NCBI GenBank assembly: GCA_945873675.1
Contig: CAMCEP010000049.1
Coordinates: 1 to 13,705 of the forward strand
Length of the DNA stretch: 13,705 bases
Direction: 5' to 3'
Source: Asaia bogorensis
GTDB lineage: Bacteria; Pseudomonadota; Alphaproteobacteria; Acetobacterales; Acetobacteraceae
Part shown: piece by piece, positions 1 to 7,705 of the stretch
Numbering within the stretch: position 1 is the stretch's first letter
Layout of the letters: each line of letters starts with the position of its first letter
Notes under the pieces: model-generated
What the model was told of the DNA's origin: nothing
Database searches by the model: none
What the model saw: only the letters and a program-made list of their open reading frames with translations
Made by a program: the position numbers and the translations under genes

Positions 1-647
1 CCGGCGCCTTTCATCAGCCTAGGATCGTGCTGGCCGATACGGATACGCTAAGCACCCTGCCGCCGCGCGAATTGCGCGCAGGCTATGCGGAAGTGGCCAA
101 GCACGGCTTGTTGCAGGGCGAATTCTGGCATTGGTGCGAAGCCAATGGCCAGGCGGTGGTGGCGGGGGACGCCGCCGCATTGACCATTGCCGTGGTTGAA
201 TCCTGTAGACTGAAGGCCGCCGTGGTGGCCGCGGATGAGCGTGAGGAAAGTGCCGAGGGCGGGCGCGCCTTGCTCAATCTTGGCCACACCTTTGGACACG
301 CTTTGGAAGCGGAAGCGCGCTTTGATGGTTCTGTGTTGCATGGTGAGGCTGTGGCGGTCGGGCTTGGCTTGGCGGCTTCGCTTTCCGCGCGGCTTGGCCA
401 TTGCAGCCAGGAATGGCCTTCACGCGTGATTGCGCATCTGGCGGCTTGCGGCCTGCCCGCGCGCATCGCCGATCTGCCGCGCCGCTTCACGGTTGATGCG
501 CTGCTTGGGCGCATGGCGAAGGATAAGAAAAACCGCGACGGCAAGATGCGCTTTGTGCTGCTACGGGCCCCTGGCGATTGCTTCACCAGCAGCGATGTGC
601 CGGCGGAGATGGTGGAGAAGCTGTTGAGGGATGAGGGCGCAGCTTAA
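1..647 (+). CDS. aroB: 3-dehydroquinate synthase, C-terminal part (5' end outside window)
   Basis: AroB is the second enzyme of the shikimate pathway. It is cytoplasmic, NAD- and divalent-metal-dependent, and converts DAHP to 3-dehydroquinate. The frame is open from base 3 and reads GAFHQPRIVLADTDTL then LPPRELRAGYAEVAKHG, the signature of the central AroB region. A GTG at 27 lies inside this conserved block, so it is not the start. The three metal ligands expected in the family are visible: Glu in GYAEV, His in LNLGHTFGHALEAE, and His in LHGEAVAVGLG. About 215 residues are present, roughly the C-terminal 60% of a normal protein of about 360-370 residues. aroK often precedes aroB, but the upstream side is not visible. 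Its TAA stop overlaps the stop of the convergent gene at 644-647. Identification is firm. Confidence 0.96.
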   Translation, partial: GAFHQPRIVLADTDTLSTLPPRELRAGYAEVAKHGLLQGEFWHWCEANGQAVVAGDAAALTIAVVESCRLKAAVVAADEREESAEGGRALLNLGHTFGHALEAEARFDGSVLHGEAVAVGLGLAASLSARLGHCSQEWPSRVIAHLAACGLPARIADLPRRFTVDALLGRMAKDKKNRDGKMRFVLLRAPGDCFTSSDVPAEMVEKLLRDEGAA

Positions 648-1846
648 ACTTTACTTTCGCGCACCACGGCATCTTGCCGCTTAGCCACTTCCGGCAATAG
701 CGCAGTGCCAAGCCCCGGCCCTTCCATGGGCAGCACCCACCCGTGTTCCAACCGCGGCAAAACGGTGACGAGGTCGCGATACCAGGTGGCCAGCGTCGCG
801 CGTACCACTTCCTGGAAAATCGCTGTCGGCGCATGCAGCGCCAGATGCAACGATGCCACCAGCGTCACCGGCCCAGTGCAATCATGCGGCGCCACAGGCC
901 GCGCCCAGGCTTCAGCCAGCGCCGCAATCTTGCGCGCTTCGGTAAGGCCGCCGCACCAAGTCAGATCAAGCATCACAACATCAGTGGCACCGGCAACCAA
1001 TAGGTCACGAAAGGCGACCTTGCCGCCAAGTGTTTCGCTCGCGCAAATCGGCACGCGCGTCGCACGGCGGAGTTCCGCGAGGGAGGCAACATCATCCATC
1101 TTGCCGATCGGATCTTCCGCCCAGGTGATCGCCAAGGGTTCCAAGGCCTGACAGATGCGCAGCGCCGCCGGATAGGACCAAAGGCTGTGCAATTCAGCCA
1201 TGATCTCGATCCTGTCGCCGACAGCCCGGCGAATTTTCTCAAATGGCTCAAGCCCGCGCTTCAAATCAGCCAGGGTAATGGATTGGCCCTGGGTCGCCGG
1301 TGCGTAGATATCGAAGGGCCAGATTTTCATGGCAGTGAAGCCTTCCGCGAGTAGGCTTTCCGCCAGCGCCCCGGCATCGCGCATGAAGGCCACCTGATCA
1401 TCATAAGGCCCGCGCGCCTGATCCGCCGCGCCAATATCGCGGCGCTGCACGCTTTTCGTGTTGTAATCATAGCCCGCGCAGGTGTTGTAGCTGCGTACCC
1501 TGTCGCGTGAGAGGCCGCCCAGCGCTTCATGCACCGGTATGCCCAAGCGCTTGCCCGCCAAATCCCACAGCGCGATATCCACCGCCGAAGCGGCGCGAAT
1601 CTCCGCGCCGGATGATCCAAAGCCGACATAGGGCGTCAGCAAATGGCGCGAAATGCCTTCAATCTGGCGCGCATCACGCCCAAGCAAAAAGGGTGCCACG
1701 CTTTCATGGATCACGGCTTCCACCGCAGCGGCACCGCGAAAGGCTTCACCCAGACCCATCAACCCATCATCGGTTTCGATTTCAAGCCAAAGCAGGTTCG
1801 GGCGTTCGGCGATGCGAATGCTGCGCAGCGTACGGATCTTGCTCAT
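644..1846 (-). CDS. Enolase-superfamily (mandelate racemase/muconate lactonizing) enzyme, probable sugar-acid dehydratase
   Basis: A 400-residue cytoplasmic enzyme of the usual family length. It has an N-terminal capping domain (about 1-115, ending IALWDLAGKRLGIPVHEALGG) and a (beta/alpha)7 barrel. Visible catalytic features are Lys174 (AMKIWPF), metal ligands Glu218 (AELHS), Glu244 (WAEDP) and Glu271 (ASETLGG), Asp294, and His321 in APHDCTGPV. The E-x-H motif (Glu218/His220) with the late His321 resembles galactonate/mannonate dehydratase-like members more than true mandelate racemase, which carries K-x-K where this protein has K-I-W. Substrate is unknown; an acid sugar is inferred. The start at 1846 (MSKIRTL) is preferred over the longer frame to 1948, because the extra residues lie inside the upstream binding-protein gene. 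A GGAG sits 10 bases ahead of 1846. The gene follows the binding protein with a 7-base gap, so the two are probably co-transcribed. Confidence 0.9.
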   Translation of the reverse strand: MSKIRTLRSIRIAERPNLLWLEIETDDGLMGLGEAFRGAAAVEAVIHESVAPFLLGRDARQIEGISRHLLTPYVGFGSSGAEIRAASAVDIALWDLAGKRLGIPVHEALGGLSRDRVRSYNTCAGYDYNTKSVQRRDIGAADQARGPYDDQVAFMRDAGALAESLLAEGFTAMKIWPFDIYAPATQGQSITLADLKRGLEPFEKIRRAVGDRIEIMAELHSLWSYPAALRICQALEPLAITWAEDPIGKMDDVASLAELRRATRVPICASETLGGKVAFRDLLVAGATDVVMLDLTWCGGLTEARKIAALAEAWARPVAPHDCTGPVTLVASLHLALHAPTAIFQEVVRATLATWYRDLVTVLPRLEHGWVLPMEGPGLGTALLPEVAKRQDAVVRESKV

Positions 1847-1853
1847 GCTTGTG

Positions 1854-2804
1854 TCACTCCGCGCGGATACCTTGGCGGCGCACCACTTCAGACCAGCGCG
1901 CAACTTCGCTTTGGATATGCGCGCCCATTTTTTCCGGCGTGCCGCCAATGGGTGTCAGCGCCAATTCCTGCATGCGCTGACGCACAGCTGGGGTTTCCAT
2001 AGCCTTGTTGAAGGCAGCATTCAGCGCTGCAATGGCGGCAGGCGGCGTTCTTGCCGGCGTCATAAAGCCGAACCAGCTGTCAATCACCATTCCCTGCACG
2101 CCCTGTTCAGCAAAGGTCGGCAGATCGGGCAGTTCCGGAATGCGCTCCGCACTCAGCGCCGCCAAAGCGCGAACAGTGCCGGCCCGGATATGCGGCAGGA
2201 TGGAGGGCAGATTGTCGAAAAATACATCCACGCGCCCGGCAATCAAATCCGTCGCCGCCGGCCCGCTGCCGCGATAGGGCACGTGGGTCATTTCAATGCC
2301 TGTGATGCTGCGCAGCAATTCCGGGCCAAGATGATTGGAAGCGCCGACGCCCGAGGATGCAAAGCTCAAGGGTGTTGTCTTCGCCAACGCGATGAATTCC
2401 TGGATATTACGCGCAGGCAAATCCTTGCGCACCGTCATCACATTGCGCACCGCGCCGGTCAGGATCACGGGCGCGAAATCATTCAGACTATAGCCGGGAT
2501 TGGCATAAAGCGCGGGATTGGCGCCGCAGGGGCCGAAGGCACATTGAATAAGAGTGGAGCCATCCGCCGCGCCGCGCGCGGCTTCCGCCATGCCGATATT
2601 GCCGCCAGCACCGCCGCGATTTTCAATCACGGACCCGCGCGGCAGGAAGGGCGCTGCCGCTTCGGCCAAAACACGCGCCAGGATGTCGCTGGTACCGGCA
2701 GGTGTGAAGGGCACGATGATGCGAATGGGCCGGTCTGGCAGATCGGCGGCCTGCACGCTTCCGGCAAAAAGTACGGCGCAAAACGCCAAGGCATAGCGCA
2801 ACAT
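1854..2804 (-). CDS. Tripartite tricarboxylate transporter substrate-binding protein (Bug/TctC family), copy 1
   Basis: A 316-residue periplasmic solute receptor. Residues 1-19 form a signal peptide (MLRYALAFCAVLFAGSVQA, likely cut before ADLPD). The mature protein begins with the family block RPIRIIVPFTPAGTSDILAR, followed by VIENRGGAGGNIG, a conserved ligand-pocket segment. Later blocks include SFASSGVGASNHLG, HVPYRGSGPAATDLIAG and LPDLPTFAEQG, in the order and spacing of TctC/Bug proteins. Family members bind carboxylates, amides or aromatic acids; the ligand here cannot be read from sequence. The start at 2804 is set by an ideal AGGAGG six bases upstream; the frame extends further to 2912 but without a signal peptide. 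It heads an operon with the MR/MLE enzyme, which suggests that the bound ligand is that enzyme's substrate or a precursor. No TctA or TctB gene is nearby. Confidence 0.94.
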   Translation of the reverse strand: MLRYALAFCAVLFAGSVQAADLPDRPIRIIVPFTPAGTSDILARVLAEAAAPFLPRGSVIENRGGAGGNIGMAEAARGAADGSTLIQCAFGPCGANPALYANPGYSLNDFAPVILTGAVRNVMTVRKDLPARNIQEFIALAKTTPLSFASSGVGASNHLGPELLRSITGIEMTHVPYRGSGPAATDLIAGRVDVFFDNLPSILPHIRAGTVRALAALSAERIPELPDLPTFAEQGVQGMVIDSWFGFMTPARTPPAAIAALNAAFNKAMETPAVRQRMQELALTPIGGTPEKMGAHIQSEVARWSEVVRRQGIRAE

Positions 2805-2944
2805 TGGATCCCTCCTTTTTCTTCTGGGAATGAGGCTAGACTGCGCGGCTGCCACCCGCAAATTCCGCTTGCTCCGGCGGGACCGCCTGGGCCAAGCTTC
2901 CTTCCAAGGCACGCAAAGTGCCGTATTGGGAAGGAAACACGGCT
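2805..2944. promoter_or_regulatory. Divergent intergenic region between two binding-protein genes, with a perfect dyad
   Basis: These 140 bases must carry promoters for both divergent transcripts. I found no convincing sigma-70 hexamer pair on either strand. Two perfect dyads are visible. GGCGG-GA-CCGCC lies near 2877-2888. GGCAC-GCAAA-GTGCC lies at 2908-2922, about 22 bases upstream of the plus-strand start. The second has the size and position of a regulator operator, but this is inference from symmetry only. Confidence 0.4.
2811..2816 (-). promoter_or_regulatory. Strong ribosome binding site (AGGAGG) for binding protein copy 1
   Basis: The minus strand reads AAAAAGGAGGGATCCA and then ATG at 2804. 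This is a perfect Shine-Dalgarno with a six-base spacer. It fixes the start at 2804 rather than any earlier in-frame codon up to 2912. Confidence 0.85.
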
Positions 2945-3883
2945 ATGAAATTCTTGTCGCGGGCCGCCCTGGCCCTGGCTGCGCTATGGGCTGGCAGCGC
3001 GCCGGCCTCTGCCCAGGTGCAAATGATCATCCCCTGGCCGGCGGGTGGCGGGACGGACATTATCGGCCGCCTGATCCAGCCAGTATTTACCGAGGCGATG
3101 GGCACCCAGGTGGTTATTCGTAATGTTGGCGGCGCCACGGGCACCATCGGCACATCGGAAGTGGTGCGCGCCAAACCGGATGGGCAGACGATCCTGCTGA
3201 CCTCCATGGCGCCGATCGCCATTCAGCCAAGCTTCATGGCGCGCGCGCCTTATCGCGCGGATCAACTCACAGCTGTTTGTCTGGTCGCCGAAGCGCCAGC
3301 CACGCTGATGACACCAACCACAACGGGCATCAGGACGGTCGCCGATATCGTCGCGCGCGCCAGGTCCAATCCGGGGCAATTGCCCTATGCCTCGGGCGGC
3401 GTTGGCGGGCTTGGGCATTTGGCCATGACAGGCCTGTCACGCGCCTTCGGGATCGAGATGAACCACATCCCTTTCCGCGGTTCGGGCGATAGTGTGCAGG
3501 CGATGCTTTCCGGCACGGTGCCGATGCTGACCGCGGAAGCAAATCTCGTGAAACAATATGGGCTGCATGCGGTGGCGGTTTTCGCCGAACAACGCTCACC
3601 AGATTTTCCGGATACGCCCACGCTTCGCGAACAGGGGCTTGACCTGGTCTATCCGCTTTGGACCGGAATTTTCACGGCGCCTGGCACGCCGGAAGCCATG
3701 GTGGCCCGTCTGGATGAGGCCTGCGGCAGAACGCTGCGCACGCCATCAGTGATTGAGGGCATGACGCGTGCAGGCCACCCCATCCGCCATCTGAACCATC
3801 AGGCCTTTACGGCCTATGTTAAGGCCGAGGCTGAGAAATATGCCGGGCTGATCCGCGATAGCGGCTTGCGGCAGGCGGATTGA
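2945..3883 (+). CDS. Tripartite tricarboxylate transporter substrate-binding protein (Bug/TctC family), copy 2
   Basis: A 312-residue periplasmic receptor. Residues 1-23 are a signal peptide ending in APASA, with the mature protein starting at Gln24. Family blocks in order: MIIPWPAGGGTDIIGR (about 27-42), VVIRNVGGATGTIG, PDGQTILL, LPYASGGVGGLGHLAM, MNHIPFRGSGDSVQAMLSG, and FPDTPTLREQGLDL. The start at 2945 is chosen because AAGGAA lies eight bases upstream and the signal peptide begins there; the frame extends to 2918 with no support. It diverges from copy 1 and is clearly different in sequence, so it is an old paralogue with probably another ligand. The next gene in its direction is a lower-GC glycosyltransferase that is unlikely to be functionally linked. 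The deacetylase-like pair beyond is the better candidate partner. Confidence 0.94.
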   Translation: MKFLSRAALALAALWAGSAPASAQVQMIIPWPAGGGTDIIGRLIQPVFTEAMGTQVVIRNVGGATGTIGTSEVVRAKPDGQTILLTSMAPIAIQPSFMARAPYRADQLTAVCLVAEAPATLMTPTTTGIRTVADIVARARSNPGQLPYASGGVGGLGHLAMTGLSRAFGIEMNHIPFRGSGDSVQAMLSGTVPMLTAEANLVKQYGLHAVAVFAEQRSPDFPDTPTLREQGLDLVYPLWTGIFTAPGTPEAMVARLDEACGRTLRTPSVIEGMTRAGHPIRHLNHQAFTAYVKAEAEKYAGLIRDSGLRQAD

Positions 3884-4040
3884 AGCGCCGCCGCCCCCCA
3901 CTGATTTGGCTCAGATCAGAGGGCGTTTAGTTATTTTTCGTAATAGCTACATAAATTCATTGAAAGATAGCTTATTCTTCTATTCAATCTTGACGGACAT
4001 CGTTTATTATCCGACCCTTCGCCTTATTCGGAGAATTCTC
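3884..4040 (+). promoter_or_regulatory. AT-rich leader upstream of the glycosyltransferase genes
   Basis: These 157 bases are much richer in A+T than the flanking genes. The same frame as the following glycosyltransferase is open here back to a TTG at 3906. However, that TTG has no Shine-Dalgarno, follows a C-run, and the codons lack GC bias at the third position. I therefore read it as a leader with the promoter rather than as coding. Hexamers resembling -35 elements (TTGAAA near 3960, TTGACG near 3990) are present, but none has a well-spaced -10, so no promoter is pinned. The alternative is a 45-residue N-terminal extension of the glycosyltransferase. Confidence 0.4.
4030..4033 (+). promoter_or_regulatory. 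Ribosome binding site supporting the TTG start of the first glycosyltransferase
   Basis: GGAG lies seven bases before TTG 4041. No comparable site precedes the alternative TTG codons at 3906 or 3960, so it decides the preferred start. Confidence 0.5.
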
Positions 4041-5378
4041 TTGCGCAAGCCTCGGATATACATTGATGGTTTCAATCTGTCGCTGGAACAGGGAACTGGT
4101 GTTGCGACGTACTCGCGCAACCTTTCCTTCGCATTGCGTGACCTTGGGGCGGAGGTTGGTGTGCTTTACGGCACCTCCACCTCCACGATCAGCTTTTATT
4201 CCTTGATACGCGAAATTGCCTTTTTTGACCCGCGCGTCGGTAAGCCATCCTGGCTAGCAGAACGTTTGATGAATTTGTGGCGCGCCATGACTTTGCCCTT
4301 TGGAGAAATCGCTACGCAGGTTCCAATCACAGGTCGGGTCATCCGCGACACTTTCCGTGCCCGCCTTCCCCATTTCGACCACATATGGAATGTTCAAGGT
4401 CTGTACCAAAAACAGGAACTCTACGGCAAATGGTTCGGCCGGCGCATGAATGTTCACTTCCGCAAAGGTCCGGAAATTATGCATTGGACTTACCCGCTGG
4501 CTCTGCGAATCTCCAACGCCAAAAATATCTACACCCTGCACGACCTTGTGCCGCTGCGCCTTCCCTACACCACCCTCGACAACAAGCGCTATTATTTCCG
4601 CCTGATGCGGCGCCTGACTAAAAGCGCCGATCACATCGTGACCGTGAGTGAAGCATCAAAGAAAGATATCATCAACCTATTCGGGATACCTGAAAAGCGC
4701 ATCACCAATACCTATCAGGCCGTGGATATTCCTGCTCGCTATCGCGATAAGCCGATCAGCGACGTCAGGAGCGATGTGGAAGGTACTTTTGGCCTGAACT
4801 ATAAAAATTATTTTCTGTTCTTCGGGGCTATTGAGCCAAAGAAAAATGTCGGCCGCATGATTGAGGCGTATCTCGCTTCAGGGGCAACCGATCCGCTTGT
4901 CATCGTAGGCAAGAAGGCCTGGAAATCTGAGGAGGAGTTGCGCCTGATATCGGATAATGACCACGTCCGCTATTTGCTTACTAATGGCAACATTACGGAA
5001 AGGCGCTTCCGAGTGCTTCAGGTTGACTACGCCCCCTTCCCCTTGCTGGTTAGCCTGATCCGCGGCGCCAAGGCCGTATTATTTCCCTCACTTTATGAGG
5101 GTTTTGGCCTGCCGGCTTTGGAGGCTATGTCACTTGGCACACCAGTTCTCACCTCCAATACGGCTTCAATGCCAGAAGTTGTTGGGAATGCCGCCTTGCA
5201 GGTGGACCCCTATGATACGCGCGCGCTGGTTGAGGGGATACGCGCGCTCGATTCTGATGCGGATCTACGCGGCCGCCTAGCAGAAGCTGGACCTATTCGG
5301 GCGCAGGAATTCTCCCCCGAACGGTATCAGGCGCGGCTGGCCGAGGTTTATGGCAAGTTTACGAAGCTTTCCCGATAA
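4041..5378 (+). CDS. Glycosyltransferase family 4 (GT-B fold) protein
   Basis: Predicted to transfer a sugar from a nucleotide-sugar to a surface polysaccharide or lipid-linked acceptor at the cytoplasmic face. It has 445 residues if started at TTG 4041. That start places RIYIDGFNLSLEQGTGVATY (about 5-24) at the very N-terminus, as in GT4 enzymes, and has GGAG seven bases upstream. A longer form from TTG 3906 (490 residues) cannot be excluded. Other marks are TLHDLVPLRLP (165-175), the hinge TVSEASKKDI (201-210), the phosphate-binding FFGAIEPKKNVGRMIEAY (260-277), and the donor-site E-x7-E motif with Glu353 and Glu361 in YEGFGLPALEAMSLGTPVL. No signal peptide or clear membrane helix. Sugar and acceptor are unknown. 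GC is below that of the flanking catabolic genes. A second glycosyltransferase follows after 57 bases, so the two probably act on one glycan. Confidence 0.88.
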   Translation: MRKPRIYIDGFNLSLEQGTGVATYSRNLSFALRDLGAEVGVLYGTSTSTISFYSLIREIAFFDPRVGKPSWLAERLMNLWRAMTLPFGEIATQVPITGRVIRDTFRARLPHFDHIWNVQGLYQKQELYGKWFGRRMNVHFRKGPEIMHWTYPLALRISNAKNIYTLHDLVPLRLPYTTLDNKRYYFRLMRRLTKSADHIVTVSEASKKDIINLFGIPEKRITNTYQAVDIPARYRDKPISDVRSDVEGTFGLNYKNYFLFFGAIEPKKNVGRMIEAYLASGATDPLVIVGKKAWKSEEELRLISDNDHVRYLLTNGNITERRFRVLQVDYAPFPLLVSLIRGAKAVLFPSLYEGFGLPALEAMSLGTPVLTSNTASMPEVVGNAALQVDPYDTRALVEGIRALDSDADLRGRLAEAGPIRAQEFSPERYQARLAEVYGKFTKLSR

Positions 5379-5435
5379 TGGTGGGGTAATGCGCAAGACA
5401 GTTTTTATGCTTTTCCTTGAAGCGCTGAGCCCGAC

Positions 5436-7685
5436 GTGAACGACACTGAGGTGCCTTCGGAAGATGCCTCGTCCTTCAAATCGGCTGGGGACAGTCTGCG
5501 TGATGACCGGCGCTGGGTCGAAGCTGCCGCATCATATGCCGCATATCTTAAAAGCCATGGGGATGACTGGCCAATTTGGGTGCAGCACGGTCACTGCCTT
5601 AAGGAAGCCGGCGAAATAGCCGCTGGTCTGAACGCTTACCGTCGCGCATTGACCCATGCGCCAAATGACAGTGACCTGCATTTACAAATTGGTCATGCCC
5701 TCAAGCTTCTGGGACAGCATCAGGAAGCCCTTGACGCCTATCGTACCGCATTGGCGCTGGATCAGCAAAATGACGACGCCAAGATTGAAATAGCTCTACT
5801 GGAACAGATACTGGCCTCTCGGGAACTCGAACGTCAGAAAGAGCTCAGACCGCGCGCGACGCGCTTGGTATTCGATATCACCGATTTGATTCAATACATG
5901 AAGGAATGGCGGATCCCAACCGGTATCCAGCGGGTGCAGCTTAATGTCATCCATCATGCCCTGACGGTTTTTGAGGCGCGCGCCAACCCGATCATTATTC
6001 ATTTCGATCAGAACCTAGGTACATGGCTGCCGGTCAGCAAGGAAACCTTCTTCACGCTACACGATGCGGCTGAATCGAGCGATGGCTTAGCGGAGGGGGA
6101 ATTTCTTGCGCTTTTTGAAACGCCCGCCTCTTCGCCTCACCATGAAGTTGCCTTTGAACGGCAATTGGAAGAACATGATGTTATACTGGTGAATCTGGGC
6201 ACTTCATGGTGGATTGAGAATTACTTCCTGAAGATCAGAGAATTACGTAAGAAATATTGCATTCGCTATGTCCCGATGATTCACGATGTCATTCCGCTAA
6301 TGACACCGGAACATTGCGCCCAAAGATTGGTTGAGGAGTTCAGCCAATGGTTTTCCACCATGATTCTTGAGGTTGATGGCGCGGTGACTAATTCCCAATG
6401 GTCGGCCATGGACATAAGGCACCATGCATCACGCCTGATCCCTGATTTCAACTTGCCTGTCCATCCTGTTGCACTGAATGGCGACATGCGGAAATTTCTT
6501 TCCGATCGTGAAGTCATATCTACTGATTTTTTGATGCATATCTTACCACCGGGTGCCAGCTTTGTTCTTTGTGTGGGGACTCTGGAAAGCCGCAAGAATC
6601 ACCTGCTTTTGTTCAAGGCTTGGGAAGCGCTGCTAGACAACCATGATGCGACTTCCATTCCCTTCCTAATCTGCCTCGGAAAAGCCGGCTGGCTCTTTGA
6701 GGATGGGGCTGAATTCCTCCGCAATCGGCCAGCGCTCAACAGCAAAATTTTGCTCATTTCAAGTGTCAGCGACAGTGCGCTGGAAACACTGTATCGCGAG
6801 AGCCTATTCACGATTTTCAACAGCTTCTATGAAGGTTGGGGTCTGCCGGTCACTGAAAGCCTTTCGTATGGAAGCTTGCCCCTGGTTTCATGCAACACCT
6901 CTTTGAGTGAGGCAGGTGGCCGCGCTGCAGTCTATTTCGGGATGAATGACGTTGATGAACTTATTTCTAAGCTCGAAGTACTCATCTTTGACACTGAAAC
7001 GAGACTGAAATTGCGTAACCAAGCGCGTGCAAGTGCCAACCTTCGTGAATGGAGCGCTGTTGCCGAAGACTTCATCGAGCGTATCCTGAAGATCGAAGCT
7101 TCAGCCAGTGCACGACAGGAAGCGTTACTGCGTGTTCCTATTGGTCACCCCGTGCATTTTGGCAAATCGGATGCCATGTCGCCAAGTCTTGATCTTGCGA
7201 TGGCTAATCTTCTACGTGATGGACTGAATTGGCATCGACTTGAAGACTGGGGATGCTGGACAACGCCAGGTACGGCAATAATCCGATTACCACTGCCGGA
7301 TGACGCCTTGGGGGAAGATCTGTTACTTTTTCTCCGCCTGCGCGGGACCGCCATAGATACGCCTGTAAAGGTTGTTTGCAGCCTAGACGGAGAACCGCTG
7401 CCTGCCTCCATTGAGCATCTAGTTGGGAGTGGCACACGACACTGCCTTGGCTTCCGGATCAGATCAGACTCGCGCAACCTGTGTTTGGCGCTTGATGCTG
7501 GCCGAGGAAGTTCGCTTGGCCCGGGAGATCGGGATGTTGGCATCGGTGTGACGCATATCATGGTCTGCCGAGCCGACGATGTTCAGGCCAGGCATAATTT
7601 CATAATGAGCTTTCCTGAATTGCGGGAGCGCGTCCAGCAGGAACACATGATGGTCCTGGATGCAACAAAAATTCTCGAGCATTGA
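5436..7685 (+). CDS. TPR-domain glycosyltransferase (GT4-like) with C-terminal beta-sandwich-like module
   Basis: A 749-residue multidomain protein. Three contiguous 34-residue TPR units fill 11-44, 45-78 and 79-112; the last two are textbook (LKEAGEIAAGLNAYRRAL, ALKLLGQHQEALDAYRTAL). A helical linker (about 113-140) leads to a GT-B domain (about 142-555). It shows PTGIQRVQLN (161-170), MIHDVIPLMTPE (281-292), CVGTLESRKNHLLLFKAW (379-396), and the donor-site E-x7-E motif with Glu466 and Glu474. A C-terminal module (about 575-715) contains LNWHRLEDWGCW and predicted short strands. It looks like a carbohydrate-binding or adaptor sandwich, which is inference. GTG 5436 is the first possible start, because an in-frame TGA lies at 5418; its Shine-Dalgarno is weak. 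It probably acts after or with the preceding glycosyltransferase in cell-surface glycan assembly. The TPRs may anchor it to a partner. Substrates are unknown. Confidence 0.9.
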   Translation: MNDTEVPSEDASSFKSAGDSLRDDRRWVEAAASYAAYLKSHGDDWPIWVQHGHCLKEAGEIAAGLNAYRRALTHAPNDSDLHLQIGHALKLLGQHQEALDAYRTALALDQQNDDAKIEIALLEQILASRELERQKELRPRATRLVFDITDLIQYMKEWRIPTGIQRVQLNVIHHALTVFEARANPIIIHFDQNLGTWLPVSKETFFTLHDAAESSDGLAEGEFLALFETPASSPHHEVAFERQLEEHDVILVNLGTSWWIENYFLKIRELRKKYCIRYVPMIHDVIPLMTPEHCAQRLVEEFSQWFSTMILEVDGAVTNSQWSAMDIRHHASRLIPDFNLPVHPVALNGDMRKFLSDREVISTDFLMHILPPGASFVLCVGTLESRKNHLLLFKAWEALLDNHDATSIPFLICLGKAGWLFEDGAEFLRNRPALNSKILLISSVSDSALETLYRESLFTIFNSFYEGWGLPVTESLSYGSLPLVSCNTSLSEAGGRAAVYFGMNDVDELISKLEVLIFDTETRLKLRNQARASANLREWSAVAEDFIERILKIEASASARQEALLRVPIGHPVHFGKSDAMSPSLDLAMANLLRDGLNWHRLEDWGCWTTPGTAIIRLPLPDDALGEDLLLFLRLRGTAIDTPVKVVCSLDGEPLPASIEHLVGSGTRHCLGFRIRSDSRNLCLALDAGRGSSLGPGDRDVGIGVTHIMVCRADDVQARHNFIMSFPELRERVQQEHMMVLDATKILEH

Positions 7686-7705
7686 CCAAAAACTACACAG
7701 CACTT

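Noticed and set aside
2918..2944. Upstream GTG/TTG extension of the second binding protein
   Set aside because: It would put nine residues before a perfect signal peptide, and the AAGGAA at 2931-2936 points to ATG 2945.
1653..2948. A 431-codon open frame on the plus strand opposite the MR/MLE and binding-protein genes
   Set aside because: It is antisense to two well-supported genes and its product has no recognisable domain. It is the usual mirror of GC-biased codons.
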